Source: Enterobacter ludwigii (lineage in GTDB: Bacteria > Pseudomonadota > Gammaproteobacteria > Enterobacterales > Enterobacteriaceae). Taken from it: a stretch of 64,000 nucleotides of DNA. The translations under genes and the position numbers were made by a program. Positions 58,914 through 64,000 of this stretch are shown here, in pieces. Location of the stretch: assembly GCA_900068845.1 (NCBI GenBank), contig CEFQ01000005.1, positions 926,475 to 990,474 of the forward strand, written 5' to 3'. Numbering within the stretch: the stretch's first letter is position 1; every line of letters starts with the position of its first letter. The notes under the pieces are model-generated. The model was not told the origin of the DNA and made no database searches. It worked only from the letters and a program-made list of their open reading frames with translations.

Positions 58914-59270
58914 ATGAAACGTGCAATTTTGTTCGCCGCCTTGCTGGCGACTTTATCCCCGTTGGCTATCAGCACAGCACAAGCCGACAGTGCCACCATC
59001 AATTTGGGTCCGGGCGTTACGCTGCATCTCGGCGATCGCGATCGTCGCGGTAATTACTGGGACGGCGGACGCTGGCGCGAGCCACGCTGGTGGAACGATC
59101 GTTATCAGTACAACGACAACCGTTGGTGGCGCCATGAAGAGTGGAAACGTCATCGTGCCTATGAACGTGAGCGCGAACGTCGCTGGCATGAACGCGAACG
59201 TCGTGAACATCATCGGCACGACCATCGTCATGATGATCGTCGTGGTCATCGCGATCACCATCATCACTAA
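58914..59270 (+). CDS. ypeC: YpeC-like secreted protein (DUF2502)
   Basis: A 118-aa exported protein: signal MKRAILFAALLATLSPLAIS TAQA, then VTLHLGDRDRRGNYWDGGRW (E. coli YpeC has LQIGDRDHYGNYWDGGHW), and a very Arg/His/Glu-rich tail ending HHHH. Adjacent to mntH as in E. coli. The histidine-rich tail may bind metal, suggestive beside a manganese transporter but unproven. Confidence 0.85.
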   Translation: MKRAILFAALLATLSPLAISTAQADSATINLGPGVTLHLGDRDRRGNYWDGGRWREPRWWNDRYQYNDNRWWRHEEWKRHRAYERERERRWHERERREHHRHDHRHDDRRGHRDHHHH

Positions 59271-59272
59271 AC

Positions 59273-59302
59273 AAAAAAGCCCGCTCACTGGCGGGCTTTT
59301 TG
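59273..59302. terminator. Bidirectional terminator between ypeC and mntH
   Basis: A6-AGCCCGC-TCACTG-GCGGGCT-T5 forms a hairpin with T runs on both strands between convergent genes. Confidence 0.9.
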
Positions 59303-59315
59303 TTTGATAACGCCG

Positions 59316-60557
59316 TTACCAGCCCAGCGCTTCACCCACCAGCAAGTAGAGATTAAGGCCGATCACCAGCACCACAATCAGCCGACCCGCGTTTTGCATC
59401 AGGCGCGAGTTCACCATCTCATCCCCCATCAATTCCCGGTTGCCGGTAAATGACAACAGCGGAATCAGCGCCAGCGCGATACCAAAACTCAGCAACACCT
59501 GACTCATCACCAGAATCCGCGTCGGATCCCAGCCGGCCCAGATCACAATAAAGGACGGCAACATGGTGATGGTGCGACGGAACCACAGCGGAATATGGAA
59601 GCGGATAAAGCCCTGCATCACCACTTGTCCTGCCAGCGTACCGACCACAGTAGAAGAGAGACCGGCAGCCACCAGGCTCAAACCAAACACAATCGCAGCG
59701 GCCTGGCCCAGCAGCGGTTGCAGCGTTAAATACGCCTGATCGAGATCGACAATTTTGGAATGGCCGCTGAAGTGAAACGCCGCAGCTGCCGTGGCCATCA
59801 TCGCCAGATTAACAAACCCGGCGATGGTCATGGCGATCGCCACATCCAGCTTGGTTGAAGAGTAACGTTGCGCCTTGCTGCCTTTATTACCGTGCTGTGT
59901 CAGTGCGGAGTGCAGATAAATGACGTGCGGCATGATAGTGGCGCCTAACACGCCAGCGGCAAGGAATACCGCATCCGACGTCGGCAGCGATGGCAGCGCC
60001 ATGCCGACCACCAGCTCACTCACTTTCGGCTGGGAGAAAAACAGCTCAACAATATAAGCCGCCGCCACGAACAGCAGCAGTCCGCCAATCACCAGCTCCA
60101 GCGGCTTCTGTCCGCGACTTTGCAGCATCAAAATCAGGTAGGTCGCGATGCCGGTTAGCACCGCGCCCTGCAACAGCGAGATGCCGAGCAGCAGTTTAAA
60201 GCCAAGCGCTGCGCCAATAAATTCAGCGAGATCGGTGGCCATGGCGATGATTTCCGCCTGCACCCAATAGAACCACACCGCCGGCCGCGGGAAGCGATCG
60301 CGGATGTGTTCCGCAAGATTTTTGCCGGTCGCAATACCCAGCTTGGCGGACATCAGCTGAATCAGCATCGCCATGATGTTGGCCCACACCACTACCCACA
60401 ACAGCTTGTAGCCGTAGGCGGCGCCGGCCTGAATGTTGGTCGCGAAGTTGCCGGGATCGATATAGCCAATCGCCGCAATAAAGGCGGGCCCGAGCAGCGC
60501 GAGTTTGATCTTTCTGGCTCCGCGAGCGGCGCGCTCGGCGGTGCGACTTTCTAGCAT
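59316..60557 (-). CDS. mntH: Mn2+/H+ symporter MntH (NRAMP)
   Basis: A 413-aa NRAMP transporter (E. coli 412 aa) with 11 membrane helices. Metal-site helix 1: [20 protein letters not shown] (~35-54, DPGN); helix 6: [20 protein letters not shown] (~209-228, MPH). Imports Mn2+ with protons. An MntR-like palindrome lies ~105 bp upstream. Confidence 0.96.
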   Translation of the reverse strand: MLESRTAERAARGARKIKLALLGPAFIAAIGYIDPGNFATNIQAGAAYGYKLLWVVVWANIMAMLIQLMSAKLGIATGKNLAEHIRDRFPRPAVWFYWVQAEIIAMATDLAEFIGAALGFKLLLGISLLQGAVLTGIATYLILMLQSRGQKPLELVIGGLLLFVAAAYIVELFFSQPKVSELVVGMALPSLPTSDAVFLAAGVLGATIMPHVIYLHSALTQHGNKGSKAQRYSSTKLDVAIAMTIAGFVNLAMMATAAAAFHFSGHSKIVDLDQAYLTLQPLLGQAAAIVFGLSLVAAGLSSTVVGTLAGQVVMQGFIRFHIPLWFRRTITMLPSFIVIWAGWDPTRILVMSQVLLSFGIALALIPLLSFTGNRELMGDEMVNSRLMQNAGRLIVVLVIGLNLYLLVGEALGW

Positions 60558-60926
60558 AGTTTTACCCTGTCTTAACGCTTGTTGACCCGCTCAGCTTAAG
60601 GGGCATTCAAGGCAGATGAAATTTGGTTATAGTTATCGTATTAATAGATGGTGCTATGAAGTATAGCCATTGCTATACATTCCGGTAAAGCCAGTTCCTG
60701 CCAAAAATAAGTGCAACGCAAATGACTCTACTCTTGGGTCATTTTATAGACAATGTTTTTGTGGTTTTTTCTTGTGAATGCTTTGTAATAAGGTTGTGAT
60801 CGGTCAGAGTTATCTGAGAAAAATCACGATAGCGAATACTTATAATGTGGTTTTGATCTCGTTTTTAAGTAACGCGTTACATAGAATACGCAACAAAATA
60901 CAACCCTCCTCAAATTTGGAGCCGAC
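60558..60926. other. mntH-nupC divergent control region
   Basis: 369 bp without a gene. It holds the MntR-like box (60661-60678) and an mntH -10-like TATAAC on the minus strand (60631-60626). On the nupC side the A/T-rich part 60760-60900 has a TGTGA half-site (60796-60800) but no convincing full CRP or CytR site that I can mark. Confidence 0.6.
60661..60678. promoter_or_regulatory. MntR-like operator for mntH
   Basis: GTATAGC-CATT-GCTATAC is a perfect 7-bp-arm palindrome. The E. coli mntH MntR box (ACATAGC...GCTATGT) has the same core TAGC-N4-GCTA. Expected to repress mntH when Mn2+ is ample. Confidence 0.78.
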
Positions 60927-62117
60927 ATGTCCCATGTTTTGCATTTTCTTTTAGCACTAGTGGTGGTAGCGGTGCTGGCCTTGCTGGTCAGCAACGATCG
61001 TAAAAGCATCCGTCTTCGCTATATCGTTCAACTTCTGGTGATCGAAGTTCTGCTGGCCTGGTTCTTCCTGAACTCAACCGCTGGCCTCGGCTTCGTACAG
61101 GGCTTTGCCGGTTTGTTTGATCATCTGCTCAAATATGCTGCCGAAGGGACCAACTTCGTGTTCGGCAATATGAGTGAAAAAGGCCTCGCCTTCTTCTTCC
61201 TCAATGTTCTTTGCCCGATTGTCTTCATCTCCGCACTGATTGGTATTTTGCAGCACTTCCGCATCTTGCCATGGGTGATTCGCGGCATTGGTACCGTGCT
61301 GTCAAAAGTGAACGGTATGGGCAAACTGGAATCCTTTAACGCCGTGAGTTCTCTGATTTTGGGACAGTCAGAAAACTTTATCGCCTATAAGGATATCCTC
61401 GGCAAGATGTCACAGCGCCGCATGTACACCATGGCTGCGACTGCTATGTCGACTGTTTCTATGTCGATTGTCGGCGCCTACATGACCATGCTGCAGCCAA
61501 AATATGTGGTTGCCGCGCTGGTACTGAACATGTTCAGTACTTTTATTGTGCTGTCGCTGATCAACCCCTATCGCGTCGATAGCGAAGAAGATCTGCAACT
61601 GCAGGATCTGCATAAAGGCCAAAGCTTCTTCGAAATGCTGGGCGAATACATTCTCGCCGGTTTCAAAGTTGCCATTATCGTTGCCGCGATGCTGATTGGT
61701 TTCATCGCGCTGATTTCAGGTTTGAACGCACTGTTCGATCTGATTTTCGGCATCAGCTTCCAGGGCGTGCTGGGTTATGTGTTCTATCCATTTGCCTGGG
61801 TGATGGGCGTGCCGGCGCACGAAGCGCTGCAAGTGGGCAGCATTATGGCAACCAAACTGGTTTCCAACGAATTCGTGGCGATGATGGATTTGCAGAAAAT
61901 CGCCGGTCAGCTGTCGCCACACTCAGAAGGTATTCTCTCTGTGTTCCTCGTCTCCTTTGCTAACTTCTCCTCTATCGGGATTGTGGCGGGTGCGATTAAA
62001 GGTCTGCATGAAGAGCAAGGTAACGTGGTTTCGCGCTTCGGCCTGAAACTGCTGTACGGTTCAACGCTGGTGAGCGTGCTGTCAGCCGCTATCGCTGGTC
62101 TGGTGTTGGCCTTCTGA
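60927..62117 (+). CDS. nupC: Nucleoside/H+ symporter NupC
   Basis: A 396-aa concentrative nucleoside transporter (E. coli 400 aa). Substrate-site helices contain [17 protein letters not shown] (~151-167) and [20 protein letters not shown] (~309-328, the NEF motif). Imports nucleosides except guanosine-type in E. coli. Divergent from mntH, as in E. coli. Confidence 0.96.
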   Translation: MSHVLHFLLALVVVAVLALLVSNDRKSIRLRYIVQLLVIEVLLAWFFLNSTAGLGFVQGFAGLFDHLLKYAAEGTNFVFGNMSEKGLAFFFLNVLCPIVFISALIGILQHFRILPWVIRGIGTVLSKVNGMGKLESFNAVSSLILGQSENFIAYKDILGKMSQRRMYTMAATAMSTVSMSIVGAYMTMLQPKYVVAALVLNMFSTFIVLSLINPYRVDSEEDLQLQDLHKGQSFFEMLGEYILAGFKVAIIVAAMLIGFIALISGLNALFDLIFGISFQGVLGYVFYPFAWVMGVPAHEALQVGSIMATKLVSNEFVAMMDLQKIAGQLSPHSEGILSVFLVSFANFSSIGIVAGAIKGLHEEQGNVVSRFGLKLLYGSTLVSVLSAAIAGLVLAF

Positions 62118-62122
62118 TAAAG

Positions 62123-62150
62123 AGGGCGAGCTGCGGCTCGCCCTTCTCTT
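62123..62150 (+). terminator. nupC terminator
   Basis: Hairpin AGGGCGAGC-TGCG-GCTCGCCCT followed by TCTCTT. Confidence 0.8.
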
Positions 62151-62309
62151 CTTAATTATTCCCATCGGTTCTATCCCGCATCGATTCTGCTTCTCCCCCG
62201 CTATCACCCGCTTCACCGTTAAACGCAAAACCTTTGCACAATATTGAATTTCCGTTCACACCACCTGCGCCCGTAGTTTTTCTCCATGACATCACTTCAG
62301 GAGAACCGC

Positions 62310-63398
62310 ATGAGCATTCAATTCCTTGGCATGATCGGCCACCGCCTCGCCTCAGAAATCATTCCGGCCAGCGGCCCGCTGTTCGATAAAGATTACATTG
62401 CCCGGTTCGCACGCGCGCACGAAGAAGCCGGTTTTGATCGCATTCTGGTGGGCTATTGGTCGGATCAACCGGATGGCTTTCTGGTTACGGCCCACGCTGC
62501 GGCGCACACCTCAACGCTGAAGTTCTTGCTGGCACATCGCCCAGGCTTTGTCTCACCGACCCTGGCGGCGCGCAAACTGGCTTCGCTTGATCACTTAACC
62601 GACGGCCGTTTAGCGGTGCATATCATCAGCGGCGGCAGCGATGTTGAGCAGCGCCGCGACGGTGATTTCCTCAATAAAGCCGAGCGCTATGCACGTAGCG
62701 ATGAGTTCCTCACCGTTTTGAAGCAGAGCCTGGAATCTTCACAACCGTACGATCATCAAGGCCGGTTTTATCAGGCCGAACAGGCATTCTCGGCCATCAA
62801 ACCGTTACAGAAAAAATTGCCGATCTACTTTGGTGGATCGTCGCAGGAAGCGATTGATGTCGCGGCCCGTCATGCCGATGTGTTTGCTTTGTGGGGCGAG
62901 CCGTTGAAAGGCGCGGAAGAAACGGTACGCAATGTGCGTGCTGCCGCCGCTCAGCAGGGTCGCGAAATCAACTTCAACATCTCGTTCCGGCCGATTCTGG
63001 GCAAAACGGAAAAAGAAGCATGGGAACGCGCTGAACACATTCGCGCCACAGCCGAGAAACAGCTTAACGAAAGCGGCTTTGCTTTTGATAAGGCTAAGCC
63101 GCAAAGCGTCGGTGCACAGCGTTTACTTGCCGCCGCCAATGAAGGCGATCGTCTGGATAAAGTGTTGTGGACCGGCGTAGCAAAACTGGTTCAGGGCGGC
63201 TACAACTCGACCGCGCTGGTGGGAACACCAGATCAAGTGTCCGATGCACTGCTGGAATATTATCGCCTTGGCATTCACAGCGTGCTGATTCGCGGCTTCG
63301 ACCCACTTAATGATGCGGTGGAATATGGCCGCGAGCTGATTCCCCTGACGCGCGAGAAAGTGGATGCGATCTCAGCCGCCGATAAAAGGAGCGCCTGA
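62310..63398 (+). CDS. Flavin-dependent monooxygenase, SsuD/LLM family
   Basis: A 362-aa bacterial-luciferase-like FMNH2-dependent oxygenase of the alkanesulfonate monooxygenase type: KFLLAHRPGFVSPTLAARKL ASLDHLTDGRLAVHIISGGS DVEQRRDGDF (residues ~68-117) are family marks. GGAGAAC ribosome site at MSIQFLG. Its pairing with a cysteine-dioxygenase-family gene 5 bp downstream suggests oxidation of organosulfur compounds. Substrate unknown. Confidence 0.88.
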   Translation: MSIQFLGMIGHRLASEIIPASGPLFDKDYIARFARAHEEAGFDRILVGYWSDQPDGFLVTAHAAAHTSTLKFLLAHRPGFVSPTLAARKLASLDHLTDGRLAVHIISGGSDVEQRRDGDFLNKAERYARSDEFLTVLKQSLESSQPYDHQGRFYQAEQAFSAIKPLQKKLPIYFGGSSQEAIDVAARHADVFALWGEPLKGAEETVRNVRAAAAQQGREINFNISFRPILGKTEKEAWERAEHIRATAEKQLNESGFAFDKAKPQSVGAQRLLAAANEGDRLDKVLWTGVAKLVQGGYNSTALVGTPDQVSDALLEYYRLGIHSVLIRGFDPLNDAVEYGRELIPLTREKVDAISAADKRSA

Positions 63399-63403
63399 AT
63401 CTC

Positions 63404-63994
63404 ATGAGCCATTACCAGCACCATCGCCTGCGCGATTTTGTCGCCAATCTTGCCAACCTGCTGGATACGCAGCCGCAGGAAGCCACGGTTCTACGGCAAG
63501 GCAGCGAATGGCTTGGCGAGTTAATTCGTCACGACGACTGGCTGGACGACGCCTTCACCCAGCCCCATCCGGAACATTATCAACAATATCTGCTGCACGC
63601 CGATGCACAGCAGCGTTTCTCCGTGGTGAGCTTTGTGTGGGGACCTGGCCAGCAAACGCCGATCCATGACCATCGCGTATGGGGATTGATCGGCATGCTG
63701 CGCGGTGCGGAAATTTCGCAATCGTGGCAGGCGGGCCCTAACGGACTGCAGCCTGAAGGCGCACCTGTACGGCTCGATCCTGGCAGCGTTGAAGCGGTTT
63801 CGCCGACGGTGGGCGACATTCATCGCGTTAGCAATGCCTATGACGACCGCGTCTCCATCAGCATTCACGTTTATGGCGCCAACATTGGCGCGGTAAAACG
63901 CGCGGTCTACCGCGAAGATGGCAGCGAAAACGTGTTTATTTCGGGTTACAGCAACCGTTACTTACCGAACATTTGGGACCTTTCACATGACTAA
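63404..63994 (+). CDS. Cysteine dioxygenase-family thiol dioxygenase
   Basis: A 196-aa cupin. Iron ligands in QTPIHDHRVWGLIGMLRGAE (His-x-His, ~85-104) and GDIHRVSNAYDDRVSISIHV. The length and motifs fit the bacterial CDO / 3-mercaptopropionate dioxygenase group, oxidising a small thiol to its sulfinate. Downstream of the SsuD-like gene, overlapping the next gene start. Confidence 0.85.
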   Translation: MSHYQHHRLRDFVANLANLLDTQPQEATVLRQGSEWLGELIRHDDWLDDAFTQPHPEHYQQYLLHADAQQRFSVVSFVWGPGQQTPIHDHRVWGLIGMLRGAEISQSWQAGPNGLQPEGAPVRLDPGSVEAVSPTVGDIHRVSNAYDDRVSISIHVYGANIGAVKRAVYREDGSENVFISGYSNRYLPNIWDLSHD

Positions 63995-64000
63995 ACCGGT
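63987..64000 (+). CDS. Start of the next gene (partial)
   Basis: ATG at 63987 overlaps the dioxygenase stop by 8 bp and reads MTKP before the window ends. Too short to identify; the overlap indicates it belongs to the same sulfur operon. Confidence 0.5.

Noticed and set aside
60796..60840. Possible CRP/CytR sites before nupC
   Set aside because: Only a TGTGA half-site is clear; the other half does not match.
1..64000. CRISPR arrays, rRNA genes, complete tRNA genes, insertion sequences
   Set aside because: None found; the only tRNA trace is the 15-base argW end at attR, and no transposase is present.

Overview
The window looks like an Erwiniaceae chromosome, most likely Pantoea. The right 24 kb carries an enterobacterial gene set (yhjX, ypdK, alaC, ypdA-ypdB, glk, ypeC, mntH, nupC) close to the E. 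coli alaC-glk-nupC neighbourhood. It also contains ipdC (indolepyruvate decarboxylase), a typical Pantoea/Enterobacter gene. The genus is an inference from gene content, not from an alignment.

Region 1 (1 to about 39,639) is the right part of a large prophage. Its left end and integrase lie before base 1. From high to low coordinate on the minus strand come replication genes (O-like with iterons, P-like), a nin-like block of small overlapping genes (NinB, cytosine methyltransferase, DUF1364, RusA), a DUF1133 Q-type antiterminator, a late promoter and terminator, lysis genes (holin, GH19 endolysin, nested Rz/Rz1), terminase, portal, head genes, and a contractile tail (DUF3383 sheath, tube, chaperone with a probable -1 frameshift, tape measure, hub, spike, gp25, J, I, fibre). 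The switch at 29.8-31.4 kb has cII, cro, cI and six matching ATCGC-N4-GCGAT-type operators in two clusters. On the plus strand an early left operon (nut site, N-like protein, coiled-coil protein, Erf, SSB, many small genes) ends with an AlpA-type excisionase close to E. coli TorI. Seventy bases later comes a 15-base match to the 3' end of tRNA-Arg argW, which I read as attR. The phage is thus a mosaic of lambdoid/P22-like control and a myovirus structural cassette, integrated at argW in the KpLE1/HK620/Sf6 manner. Three HNH endonuclease genes and one signal-peptide moron are inserted in it.

Region 2 (39.66-49.7 kb) is host accessory: a coiled-coil membrane protein, an AraC regulator divergent from an EamA transporter, a YmgB-like small protein, the pyruvate-responsive OFA transporter yhjX with a recognisable YpdB-type promoter site, two small lipoproteins, an unidentified membrane protein with a UspA protein, and an IclR regulator divergent from an EmrB/EmrA-type efflux pair with two near-identical palindromes between them.

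Region 3 (49.9-64 kb) is conserved host: ypdK, alaC, a GNAT acetyltransferase, a 60-bp palindrome, ypdA-ypdB (pyruvate sensor kinase and regulator, whose known target yhjX is 10 kb away), glk, ipdC, gpr/yghZ, ypeC, mntH with an MntR-like box, nupC, a flavin-dependent monooxygenase and a cysteine-dioxygenase-family cupin, cut off at the start of another gene.
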